From: JAAOIF01 sp965217125
GTDB taxonomy: Bacteria; Pseudomonadota; Gammaproteobacteria; PS1; Pseudothioglobaceae
Length of the DNA stretch: 64,000 nucleotides
Assembly: GCA_965217125.1 (NCBI GenBank)
Contig: OZ244244.1
Location: 496,001 to 560,000 of the forward strand
Reading direction: 5' to 3'
The position numbers and the translations under genes were made by a program. Below, in pieces: positions 1-8,123 of the stretch. Each line of letters starts with the position of its first letter. Position 1 is the stretch's first letter. The notes under the pieces are model-generated. The model worked only from the letters and a program-made list of their open reading frames with translations, did no database searches and was not told the DNA's origin.

Positions 1-1619
1 CCCATGCCGCTCATATCAGGTGCTGCAGGTGCGCTCTTATCTTCGGGGGTATCTGTAACCATGGCCTCAGTGGTAATCATCAAGCCAGAAATGCTAGCTG
101 CATGTTGCAGTGCTGCACGGGTTACTTTGGTTGGGTCTAAGATGCCCATTTCTAACATATCGCCATAATCCTCTGTGCTTGCGTTATAGCCATAATTACC
201 AGTATTAGCAGCAACATTGTTAAGCACAACAGAGGCTTCACCACCGCCATTAGAGACGATTTGTCTGAGTGGTGCTTGCATCGCGCGTTTAGTAATATCA
301 ATGCCAATATTTTGGTCGTGATTATCAGTGCTTAATTTTTCTAATGCTACAATAGCACGAACCAGTGCAACACCGCCACCTGGCACCACACCCTCTTCAA
401 CCGCAGCACGCGTTGCATGCAGTGCGTCATCAACACGATTTTTCTTCTCTTTCATTTCCACTTCAGTGGTCGCACCAACTTTAATCACAGCAACACCACC
501 AGATAGTTTGGCTAAGCGTTCCATAAGTTTTTCTTGATCGTAGTCTGAAGTTGTGGTTTCGATTTGTGCTTTAATTTGCGCAATACGACCATCAATATCA
601 GCCTTATTGCCTGAGCCATCAACAATCACTGTGTTTTCTTTGCCAATTTCAATGCGTTTGGCGCTGCCTAATTGTTGTTCGGTAATACCTTCAAGCGATA
701 AGCCAACTTCTTCAGAAATGACTACGCTACCAGTTAATACGGCAATATCTTGCAAAACTGCCTTACGCCGATCGCCAAAACCAGGGGCTTTAACCGCAGC
801 GACTTTAACAATGCCACGCATGTTATTAACCACCAGCGTTGCTAAGGCCTCACCTTCAATATCCTCAGCGATAATTAACAATGGCTTACCTGATTTTTGC
901 ACAATCTCTAAGGCAGGCAACAAATCACGAATATTTGAAATTTTAGCGTCATGTAATAATACATAAGGCGCTTCTAAATCAGCTGACATGGTTTCTTGAT
1001 TATTAACAAAGTATGGTGATAAATAACCACGGTCAAATTGCATACCTTCAACAACATCAAGTTCATTTTCAAAACCAGAGCCTTCTTCAATAGTAATAAC
1101 ACCAGCTTTTCCAACTTTTTCCATCGCTTTTGCAATAATCTCGCCTATGCTAGCATCAGAGTTAGCAGAAATCGTGCCAACTTGTGCAATGGCTTTGTTA
1201 TCATCACAAGGTTGTGATAGCTTGTGCAGGGCTTTAACGGCTACTTCAGTGGCTTTATCAATACCACGCTTAAGGTCCATTGGATTCATCCCAGCGGCAA
1301 CTGCTTTAACGCCCTCAGCAACTAAGGATTGAGCTAATACAGTCGCTGTGGTTGTGCCATCACCGGCAATATCATTGGTTTTAGAGGCGACTTCTTTCAC
1401 CATCTGTGCGCCCATATTTTCAAATTTTCCTGCTAACTCAATTTCTTGGGCAACAGTAACACCGTCTTTAGTAATGACAGGCGCGCCAAATGATTTGTCT
1501 AAAACAACATTTCTACCTTTAGGGCCTAAGGTTACCTTTACTGCGTTTGCTAGCATATTAACACCATCTAGCATTAAATTTCTGGCTTCTGAGCCAAATT
1601 TTATATCTTTTGCTGACAT
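1..1619 (-). CDS. groL: Chaperonin GroEL (60 kDa), C-terminal end cut by the window edge
   Basis: GroEL forms the double seven-subunit ring that folds cytosolic proteins with ATP and GroES. Read on the minus strand, the product starts MSAKDIKFGSEARNLMLDGV and carries the ATP-site stretch DGTTTATVLAQ, the typical VVPGGGVALVRA segment and the start of the Gly/Met tail (APDMSGMG) at the window edge, so only a few residues are missing. An AGGAG-type ribosome site precedes the ATG. It follows groES by 11 bp, so the two form the usual groES-groEL operon. Identity is certain from continuous similarity to the family; only the extreme C-terminus is unseen. Confidence 0.98.
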   Translation of the reverse strand, partial: MSAKDIKFGSEARNLMLDGVNMLANAVKVTLGPKGRNVVLDKSFGAPVITKDGVTVAQEIELAGKFENMGAQMVKEVASKTNDIAGDGTTTATVLAQSLVAEGVKAVAAGMNPMDLKRGIDKATEVAVKALHKLSQPCDDNKAIAQVGTISANSDASIGEIIAKAMEKVGKAGVITIEEGSGFENELDVVEGMQFDRGYLSPYFVNNQETMSADLEAPYVLLHDAKISNIRDLLPALEIVQKSGKPLLIIAEDIEGEALATLVVNNMRGIVKVAAVKAPGFGDRRKAVLQDIAVLTGSVVISEEVGLSLEGITEQQLGSAKRIEIGKENTVIVDGSGNKADIDGRIAQIKAQIETTTSDYDQEKLMERLAKLSGGVAVIKVGATTEVEMKEKKNRVDDALHATRAAVEEGVVPGGGVALVRAIVALEKLSTDNHDQNIGIDITKRAMQAPLRQIVSNGGGEASVVLNNVAANTGNYGYNASTEDYGDMLEMGILDPTKVTRAALQHAASISGLMITTEAMVTDTPEDKSAPAAPDMSGM

Positions 1620-1630
1620 AATAATCTCCT

Positions 1631-1918
1631 TTATTCAATGATTGCGACAATATCGTCTTCACGCATTACTAATAATGTTTCGCCATCTACTTTAATTTCA
1701 GTGCCAGCGTATTGCGCAAATAATACTTGATTGCCTACTTTAACATCTAATGACAAAACATCGCCATTGTCATTAATTCTGCCATTTCCAACAGCAATAA
1801 TTTCACCTTTAGAAGGTTTCTCAGTGGCTGAATCGGGAATGATAAGACCACTTTTAGTGGTTTTTTCTTCTTCTGTTCGACGAACGATTACACGGTCGTG
1901 CAAGGGGCGTATCTTCAT
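1631..1918 (-). CDS. groS: Co-chaperonin GroES
   Basis: GroES is the heptameric lid of the GroEL chamber. The 95-residue product has the family length, starts MKIRPLHDRVIVRR, and contains the mobile-loop region around residues 17-33 (EEKTTKSGLIIPDSATEKPS) and a C-terminal DIVAII segment. A TAGGAG ribosome site lies just before the ATG. It is the first gene of the groES-groEL pair and is separated by about 100 bp from rpoH on the same strand. A sigma-32 promoter would be expected in that gap, but I could not identify a convincing one by eye. Confidence 0.98.
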   Translation of the reverse strand: MKIRPLHDRVIVRRTEEEKTTKSGLIIPDSATEKPSKGEIIAVGNGRINDNGDVLSLDVKVGNQVLFAQYAGTEIKVDGETLLVMREDDIVAIIE

Positions 1919-2019
1919 TTCTATCTCCTAATATTAAAAATATAAATAATCGATTAAAATTCCACACAAAATGCTATTTAATTTATCGATTTTTTAAAAG
2001 CTAATGTTAAAGTGTTTTA

Positions 2020-2862
2020 TTAGTTTTGCAACTCTTGTAAATTCACTTTAAGTTTTTTCATTGCTTTATTTTCAAGTTGACGAACCCGCTCAGCAGAAAC
2101 ACCATACTTGTGTGCTAAAGTATGTAGGGTTGTTTTTTCTTCTTTCAAGTATCTGCACTGCAAAATATCCAAACTTCTTCCATCTAAACAAGAAAGTGCT
2201 TTATAAAGGCGTTGTTGTCGGTTTTTACGGGTATTATCGCTGAGTAATAACTGCTCTGGTGTTGCTGTATTGTTGTCGGTCAAATAATGCTCTGGTGCGT
2301 TTAAATCTTCATCGTTAGAGGCTTCAAACGCTACATCGTTAAACTGCAGGCGCGATTCCATTTCCAATACATCTTGACGGCGCACACCTAAATCATTGGC
2401 AATTTTATCGGCTTGATCATTGGTTAAAGATTGATATATTTTGGCTTTGGATTGTTTAAGTTTGAAGAATAATTTGCGCTGTGCTTTAGTTGTGGCAACT
2501 TTGACAATTTTCCAATTTTTGAAAATAAATTCGTGAATTTCAGCACGAATCCAATATACCGCAAACGAGGCCAGGCGGACTTTTTTGTGTGGATCAAAGC
2601 GTTTAACTGCTTTCATCAGTCCAATTGTGCCTTCTTGAATTAAATCGGCTTGTTCCAAGCCATAACCTTTGTAGCCGTGAGCAATAAAAGCGACAAAACG
2701 CATATGCGACAAAACTAATTTTCTAGCGGCACTTAGGTCGTGATTTTCATATAGTTGAATGGCTAACAGATGCTCTTCTTGCGCCGTTAAAATTGGCGGG
2801 TATTTTTGAGTATCTAAGGCATTTTTGGCTTTAGCAATAGGTAGGGCAAATTCTTGATTCAT
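2020..2862 (-). CDS. rpoH: RNA polymerase heat-shock sigma factor RpoH (sigma-32)
   Basis: RpoH directs RNA polymerase to heat-shock promoters such as that of groES-groEL. The 280-residue product is close to the E. coli length (284). Region 2 is visible around residues 50-125 (DLIQEGTIGLMKAVKRFD, ASFAVYWIRAEIHEFI), the RpoH-specific box reads QRKLFFKLK, and region 4 with its helix-turn-helix is near the C-terminus (YGVSAERVRQLENKAMKKL). The RpoH box separates it from RpoD and RpoS. It sits directly upstream of its own target operon groES-groEL and downstream of gmk, an arrangement different from E. coli, where rpoH follows ftsYEX. Confidence 0.95.
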   Translation of the reverse strand: MNQEFALPIAKAKNALDTQKYPPILTAQEEHLLAIQLYENHDLSAARKLVLSHMRFVAFIAHGYKGYGLEQADLIQEGTIGLMKAVKRFDPHKKVRLASFAVYWIRAEIHEFIFKNWKIVKVATTKAQRKLFFKLKQSKAKIYQSLTNDQADKIANDLGVRRQDVLEMESRLQFNDVAFEASNDEDLNAPEHYLTDNNTATPEQLLLSDNTRKNRQQRLYKALSCLDGRSLDILQCRYLKEEKTTLHTLAHKYGVSAERVRQLENKAMKKLKVNLQELQN

Positions 2863-2909
2863 AGCAGTATTATAAATAGTGGTTGATATTATCAGTGTTA
2901 ATATTATAC

Positions 2910-3518
2910 TTAATAATCTATCAATTGTTTAAGTAAATCTTTGTGTCGCTGTGTTTGTTGTGTTAGGCTTAAACGCTGTGCTTGAATGATGTGAGATAAA
3001 TCATTTAGTGCTATATTAAAATCATCGTTGATTAGCAAATAATCAAATTCGTTAAAATGTTGCATTTCACTGACGGCATCTTGCATTCTTCTGTCAATCA
3101 TTGCTGCTGCTTCAGCTCGATTAGTCAGGCGTGCTTTTAGTGCGCAAATTGATGGCGGCAGTATAAAAATAGCAATTGCTTGGATCAAGCTTTGTTTTAC
3201 TTGCTGTGCGCCTTGCCAATCAATTTCTAAAACAACATCTTGCTCGCTTGCCAGTAAATCTCGGATGGTTTGTTTGGCACTACCATAATGATTATCAAAT
3301 ACTTTGGCGGATTCAACAAAGCCATTATCTTGCTCAATTTGCTCAAATTCGGCTTGAGAAACAAAGAAATAATTTTCACCATGCACCTCGCCTGTGCGCG
3401 CAGCACGCGTGGTGTGTGAGACTGATACACATAAATTATCAGTTTGCTCAATTAAGGCTTTGACTAAAGAGGTTTTTCCACAACCAGAAGGTGCGGCAAT
3501 AATGAATAGATTGGACAT
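2910..3518 (-). CDS. gmk: Guanylate kinase
   Basis: Converts GMP and ATP to GDP and ADP in the cytosol. The P-loop APSGCGKTS is at residues 9-17, followed by the GMP-binding region SVSHTTRAARTGEVHGENYFF. The frame is open 35 codons further upstream, but that extension would run through the YggX gene, so I place the start at the ATG giving MSNLFIIAAPSGCGK (202 residues, the usual size). It lies just downstream of yggX with a 4-bp gap and upstream of rpoH, probably in one transcript with murJ and yggX. Confidence 0.95.
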   Translation of the reverse strand: MSNLFIIAAPSGCGKTSLVKALIEQTDNLCVSVSHTTRAARTGEVHGENYFFVSQAEFEQIEQDNGFVESAKVFDNHYGSAKQTIRDLLASEQDVVLEIDWQGAQQVKQSLIQAIAIFILPPSICALKARLTNRAEAAAMIDRRMQDAVSEMQHFNEFDYLLINDDFNIALNDLSHIIQAQRLSLTQQTQRHKDLLKQLIDY

Positions 3519-3522
3519 AATA

Positions 3523-3792
3523 TTACTTTTTAGGTATATAGCCTTTAATATTATCAGCACCTTCGGCATAGAAAAAGAATTTTTCCATTTGCTCTTTAAG
3601 GTAGCGTTGGGCTTTTTCATCAAGCATATTTAGGCTGTTTTCGTTAATCAGCATGGTTTGATGGTCGAGCCAGAGTTGCCAGCCTTGCTTGGAAACATTT
3701 GCCAAAATGCGCCTACCTAACTCGCCTGGGTAGGGGGCGCGCTCAAGTGCTTCAAGGGTTTGGTTTAATTTAACACAGTTAATAGTTTTCAT
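3523..3792 (-). CDS. yggX: YggX family Fe(II)-trafficking / oxidative damage protection protein
   Basis: Small cytosolic protein of the YggX family, linked to iron handling and protection of iron-sulfur clusters. The 89-residue product matches the family in length and pattern: the N-terminal MKTINCVKL with the conserved Cys at position 6, the APYPGELGRRI motif and WQLWLDHQTMLINE. Its start overlaps the stop of murJ by 4 bp (ATGA), indicating translational coupling; gmk follows 4 bp later. Confidence 0.93.
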   Translation of the reverse strand: MKTINCVKLNQTLEALERAPYPGELGRRILANVSKQGWQLWLDHQTMLINENSLNMLDEKAQRYLKEQMEKFFFYAEGADNIKGYIPKK

Positions 3793-5318
3793 AATTGATT
3801 TGCCTTTAGCCCTAATAAATATAAACTGATAAAGTAAATAAGTGCCGCGCCTATGATGGTTATCGCAATCGCACTAAGGCGTTGCCAAGCATCAACTGCT
3901 AAGTAAAAATTAACCTCATTAGAAAAATTTAAAATAAAAACAGCCATTATAAAGCTTGCCAACAATGTTTTTAAAAATAGTTTAACTAAATTAGCAGAAA
4001 TACTAAAAATTGATTGTTTTTTTAAATAAAAATAAAGCAAAGATGCGTTGATAACAGCCGATATAGAGGTAGCAATTGCCAAACCAACATGGGCAAAATA
4101 ATACGCCAATATAATATTTAAAAAGATATTTGACGCCATTGCTATCACCCCGACTTTAACAGGGGTTTTAGTGTCGCCTCGAGCAAGGAAAGCAGGCACC
4201 AGAATTTTAACCAGAATAAAGGCAATCAATCCTGAACCATACGCCATTAAACTAAGAGCAGATTGGCTGGCTGCAAAGGCACTAAATTGATTATATTGAA
4301 ATAAGCTAATGATTAATGGCTCGGCTAACAATACTAAACCCACACAAGCGGGCGTGCCAAGTAATAATCCAATTTTTAGTGCGTAATCAATGGTTTGGGT
4401 GAATTTTTCTTCATCTTTGTTGGCAAAGTGGTTGCTAAGTTTGGCTAATGAGACGGTTGCTAAAGCAATACCAATCAGCGCCAAAGGCAATTCTAACAAG
4501 CGATCAGAATAATACAACCAAGAGACGCTACCACTGACTAAGGTGGTGGCAATCATGGTGTCAATCAGTAAGTTAATTTGTGAAATCGAGGCGCCGAACA
4601 GAGCAGGGAGCATACGCTTTTTTAAGGTTTTAACGGCGCTATGTTGCCCAACTACTAAGTGCGGCATTTTTTTGATTTTAATCAGAAAAGGGATTTGAAA
4701 CAGCAGTTGAGCAATTCCACCAATCAAAACTCCCCAAGCCAGCGCCATAATTGGCGTTTCTAAGTATTGAGAGAGGTAAATTGCACTTAAAATCATCGAT
4801 ATATTTAACAAAACAGGGGTGAAAGCGGGGACTGTGAATTTATCGTAGGTGTTGAGAATTGCCCCTGAGAATGCGGTTAGTGAAATCAATAATAGATAAG
4901 GAAAGGTAATTCTCAACATATCTGAGGCTAAGTTGAATTTTGTCTGGTCGGCATCAAAGTAAAAATTCCAAGCAAAGATAAAAATGATTGCTGGTGCAAC
5001 AATAACCGTAATAACCGTAATAATAATCAGAATAGTTAAAAATTTAGTGGCAATATGATTGATGACATTTTGCACTTCAACTTCGCTATTATTGACTTTA
5101 GCATCCGCTAAAATTGGCATAAAAGCCTGAGAAAAAGCGCCTTCAGCAAATAATCGCCTAAGAAAATTAGGAATTCTAAAAGCAACAAAAAATGCGTCTG
5201 TTAAGCCGTTAGCACCAAAATAGCGAGCAATAAAGTAATCACGAACTAAGCCTAATATACGAGATAAAAAAGTCATAACAGTAACAATACTGCTAGATTT
5301 TAAAAAAGAACTGCTCAT
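3789..5318 (-). CDS. murJ: Lipid II flippase MurJ
   Basis: Integral membrane protein of the MOP superfamily that flips lipid II for peptidoglycan synthesis. The 509-residue length suits the family, and the N-terminus shows typical MurJ motifs (TFLSRILGLVRDYFIARYFG, FRIPNFLRRLFAEGAFSQAF) followed by alternating hydrophobic segments through to the C-terminus. It follows lpxA by 16 bp and overlaps yggX by 4 bp, so it is part of the envelope-biogenesis transcript. The slot after lpxA in many gammaproteobacteria holds lpxB, which is not present here. Confidence 0.95.
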   Translation of the reverse strand: MSSSFLKSSSIVTVMTFLSRILGLVRDYFIARYFGANGLTDAFFVAFRIPNFLRRLFAEGAFSQAFMPILADAKVNNSEVEVQNVINHIATKFLTILIIITVITVIVAPAIIFIFAWNFYFDADQTKFNLASDMLRITFPYLLLISLTAFSGAILNTYDKFTVPAFTPVLLNISMILSAIYLSQYLETPIMALAWGVLIGGIAQLLFQIPFLIKIKKMPHLVVGQHSAVKTLKKRMLPALFGASISQINLLIDTMIATTLVSGSVSWLYYSDRLLELPLALIGIALATVSLAKLSNHFANKDEEKFTQTIDYALKIGLLLGTPACVGLVLLAEPLIISLFQYNQFSAFAASQSALSLMAYGSGLIAFILVKILVPAFLARGDTKTPVKVGVIAMASNIFLNIILAYYFAHVGLAIATSISAVINASLLYFYLKKQSIFSISANLVKLFLKTLLASFIMAVFILNFSNEVNFYLAVDAWQRLSAIAITIIGAALIYFISLYLLGLKANQL

Positions 5319-5334
5319 TGGATTAGTAGATTAG

Positions 5335-6129
5335 CTATTCTTCAGTTGGACCACGCATAATGCCAACTTTAGAGCTACGAATACATTCTACAAATTGCAT
5401 AACTTCTGGATAATCCGCTTCTGTTCGTTCTAACTCGTTAAGGGATTGGTCTAATAAGCCGCCAGATTCACGATAAACAATTTTAAAAGCTCGTTTGATA
5501 GCGGCAATCGCATTTGGCGAAAAACCGCGCCGCCTCATACCTTCGACATTAATACTTCTAACCTTGGTTTGGGTGCCTGAAGCAACCATATAAGAAGGAA
5601 TATCTTTATTAACATGACAACCCATGCCAATATAGGTATGTGCGCCAATCATACAAAATTGTTTAACCAGCGTAAAACCGCCTAAAATTGCCCAATCTTG
5701 TATTCTAACATGACCTGCTAATGAAGCATTATTAGACATAATAATATTATTGCCAACTTGACAGTCATGGGCAATATGAACATACGCCATAAGCATATTA
5801 TTAGAACCAACACGGGTAATAGAGTTTTCTTTTTCTGTGCCGCGATTAATGGTGCAAAATTCACGAATTAAGTTATCATCGCCAATGATTAAATTGGACT
5901 CTTGACCTTCCGCATAAGTAATGTCTTGTGGGTCGCCGCCAATGGAAGCAAAGGAATAAATATGGTTGTTTTTGCCGATTTTAGTTGGACCTTGAATTAC
6001 AGCGTGTGATTCGACAATTGTGCCGGCGTCAATTTCTACATTAGCGCCAATAACGGCATAGTCACATATTTCTACACTCTTATGAATTTTAGCATTTTCA
6101 TCTACTATTGCATTAGGTTTTATTGCCAT
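5335..6129 (-). CDS. lpxA: UDP-N-acetylglucosamine acyltransferase LpxA
   Basis: First enzyme of lipid A synthesis; transfers a 3-hydroxyacyl chain from ACP to UDP-GlcNAc in the cytosol. The protein is a left-handed beta helix of hexapeptide repeats (residues about 5-185) followed by a helical C-terminus. The catalytic region reads AYVHIAHDC, with His118 and His121 corresponding to the conserved pair, and the length (264) is typical. It follows fabZ by 22 bp in the order lpxD-fabZ-lpxA. Confidence 0.97.
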   Translation of the reverse strand: MAIKPNAIVDENAKIHKSVEICDYAVIGANVEIDAGTIVESHAVIQGPTKIGKNNHIYSFASIGGDPQDITYAEGQESNLIIGDDNLIREFCTINRGTEKENSITRVGSNNMLMAYVHIAHDCQVGNNIIMSNNASLAGHVRIQDWAILGGFTLVKQFCMIGAHTYIGMGCHVNKDIPSYMVASGTQTKVRSINVEGMRRRGFSPNAIAAIKRAFKIVYRESGGLLDQSLNELERTEADYPEVMQFVECIRSSKVGIMRGPTEE

Positions 6130-6151
6130 AATATTGCCCTCTAAACTGTTT

Positions 6152-6595
6152 TTAATTTGCTGCTTTTTGCGTGCACATCAGCTCGGCAGTGGTTACTATT
6201 TTATCGTCAACTAAGGCCTGACATTTGAATTTCCAGATGCCTCGTTTAACTGTCATAACTTTTACTTCTAAGCGCATTTGGTCGCCCGGCTCGACTATGT
6301 GTTTAAAGCGCACTTTATCAACCCCAACCAGCATATATATTTGACCATCAATTGGCCTGCCTACCTCAGATTTAAACGCTAAAATGCCGGTAGCTTGCGC
6401 CAATGCTTCAATAATCATAACCCCCGGCATAATCGGCTGTGCGGGGAAATGTCCGCTAAATTGCGGCTCGTTAAATGTTACATTTTTAATTGCAATTAAG
6501 GATTTGCCAATTTCTAATTGCAATACTCTATCAATCAGTAAAAAAGGGTAGCGATGAGGTAGGTAGTTTTTCACATCCTGAATATTCATTTCCAT
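6152..6595 (-). CDS. fabZ: 3-hydroxyacyl-[acyl-carrier-protein] dehydratase FabZ
   Basis: Dehydrates 3-hydroxyacyl-ACP in fatty acid elongation and competes with LpxA and LpxD for the same acyl-ACP pool. Hot-dog fold; the active-site His49 lies in FSGHFPAQPIMPGV and Glu63 in IIEALAQ, as in the family. The product is 147 residues. An AAGGA ribosome site overlaps the end of lpxD, which stops 5 bp before this start. Placement between lpxD and lpxA is the usual one. Confidence 0.97.
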   Translation of the reverse strand: MEMNIQDVKNYLPHRYPFLLIDRVLQLEIGKSLIAIKNVTFNEPQFSGHFPAQPIMPGVMIIEALAQATGILAFKSEVGRPIDGQIYMLVGVDKVRFKHIVEPGDQMRLEVKVMTVKRGIWKFKCQALVDDKIVTTAELMCTQKAAN

Positions 6596-6600
6596 AAGGG

Positions 6601-7596
6601 TTAATCCTTTAAATTTTTGAGTTTAATATTCAAATAACTGATGATTTTATCAAGTTTTACTAACCACATGCTGACATTTTGCCATTGTTTATGCAACATA
6701 AGTGGCATCAGCCCAGTGTATGTGCCTGATTTTTTAATGTCTTTATCAACTGTGCTTTTGGCATTGATAATCACATCATCACAAATACGCAAATGCCCAA
6801 CAATACCAACCATACCACCAATCATACAGCGTTTTCCTATAATGGTGCTGCCAGCAATACCAGTGTTAGCGGCAATTGCGGTATGCTTTCCAATGATAAC
6901 ATTATGGGCAATCTGTATTAAGTTGTCAAGCCGCGCCCCGTCTTGTATTTCTGTGTCTTCTAATGTGCCTCGGTCAATTGTAGTATTAGCGCCAATAGTA
7001 ACATTATTGCCAATCACAACATTGCCTAAATGTGCAATCGTATGCCAATGACCCTGTGCATCTATGGCATTGCCAAAGCCTTCTGAGCCAATCACCGCAC
7101 CTGAAGAAATGACTACATTATTGCCAATCGAGCAGTTTTGCAAAATAACTACATACGGGTGTAAATATACATTATCAGCAATTACAACACCATCTTCAAT
7201 AATGCTACCAGCGCCGATAATGCAATTATCACCAATAACAACATTTTTGCCGATGAGACAATTAGCTGCAATTTTTGCATTGTGAGTTTTGGCACTTGGA
7301 TGAATACCTGTTAGTTTACTGCTTTGTTGTTTGAAATAATGGCTGATTTTAGCAAAAGCTAAGTAAGCATCATCAACCACTAAAGCGTTAGTAGGGCAGT
7401 CTGCCAATAGGCTTTTATTTAGAATAACAGCACCTGCTTTAGAGGCGATTAGCTGTTGTTTGTATTTTTGGCTAACAACATAAGTGAGTTGGTGGCTTTG
7501 TGCTGAGTTAGTAGGGGCAATGCCGCTAATTTGTAGATTAGCATCGCCAATTAGTTGTGCATCGATAAAATCAGCAAGTGTTTTTAGCGTGTACAT
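6601..7596 (-). CDS. lpxD: UDP-3-O-acylglucosamine N-acyltransferase LpxD
   Basis: Third step of lipid A synthesis: N-acylation of UDP-3-O-acyl-glucosamine. The N-terminal uridine-binding domain (about residues 1-95) is followed by a hexapeptide-repeat beta helix containing the active-site segment IQIAHNVIIGKHTAIAANTG. At 331 residues it matches the usual length. It lies between skp and fabZ with a 22-bp gap on the upstream side. Confidence 0.96.
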   Translation of the reverse strand: MYTLKTLADFIDAQLIGDANLQISGIAPTNSAQSHQLTYVVSQKYKQQLIASKAGAVILNKSLLADCPTNALVVDDAYLAFAKISHYFKQQSSKLTGIHPSAKTHNAKIAANCLIGKNVVIGDNCIIGAGSIIEDGVVIADNVYLHPYVVILQNCSIGNNVVISSGAVIGSEGFGNAIDAQGHWHTIAHLGNVVIGNNVTIGANTTIDRGTLEDTEIQDGARLDNLIQIAHNVIIGKHTAIAANTGIAGSTIIGKRCMIGGMVGIVGHLRICDDVIINAKSTVDKDIKKSGTYTGLMPLMLHKQWQNVSMWLVKLDKIISYLNIKLKNLKD

Positions 7597-7618
7597 TAAG
7601 TGTTTGAGTCAAAAATCT

Positions 7619-8122
7619 CTACTTAAACAATGTTCTGAGTTTTTCACTGATAACTGATGTAATGTCAATTTTTTCATCAACATAAGCCACTTGCTGATAT
7701 AAAATCAGGTCAAATTTTTGCTTTTTGGCTAATTCTTCAACAATTTGATTGATTAAATCTTCAATTTTGTTCAATGTTTGTGATTTTTTAAGTTTTAGTT
7801 GTTGTTCTAATTCCAAAGTTTGTTGTTTAAATAGGCGCTCTATGTTTATAATTTTTTCAATTTGAGATTTGGACTCTGACTCAGATAAGTTTTGCTTGTT
7901 TTTTTCAAACTCTTTTATCAAGGATTCCATTTCTTCTTGAAATGCTATAAGTTTATCTTGTTGCGGTTTGAATTCTTTAATAGTAGCTTGTTTGGCTTCA
8001 ATAAATTGTGGAGAATTACTAAGCACATGCCCGATATTGATATAACCAATTTTTAGCGGTTGTGCAGAGTTAGCAGCCAAAGTGGCACTAAATAGAATTA
8101 TTAATAAAGTGATTTTTTTCAT
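7619..8122 (-). CDS. skp: Periplasmic chaperone Skp/OmpH family
   Basis: Skp holds unfolded outer-membrane proteins in the periplasm before delivery to BamA. The 167-residue product has a signal peptide (MKKITLLIILFSATLAANSA) followed by a long charged alpha-helical region rich in Lys, Glu and Gln (about residues 45-130) that forms the coiled-coil arms in this family. It starts one base after the bamA stop, consistent with co-expression. Confidence 0.9.
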   Translation of the reverse strand: MKKITLLIILFSATLAANSAQPLKIGYINIGHVLSNSPQFIEAKQATIKEFKPQQDKLIAFQEEMESLIKEFEKNKQNLSESESKSQIEKIINIERLFKQQTLELEQQLKLKKSQTLNKIEDLINQIVEELAKKQKFDLILYQQVAYVDEKIDITSVISEKLRTLFK

Positions 8123-8123
8123 A

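Noticed and set aside
328..1641. Several plus-strand frames of 60-140 codons
   Set aside because: They are antisense shadows of groEL, which explains the whole interval on the minus strand.
1919..2019. Sigma-32 or CIRCE element before groES
   Set aside because: No CTTGAAA/CCCAT-like pair and no CIRCE inverted repeat could be recognised; only two ATCGAT motifs, which are not enough.
3227..3451. 74-codon minus-strand frame inside gmk
   Set aside because: It is an alternative frame of the guanylate kinase gene with no recognised features.
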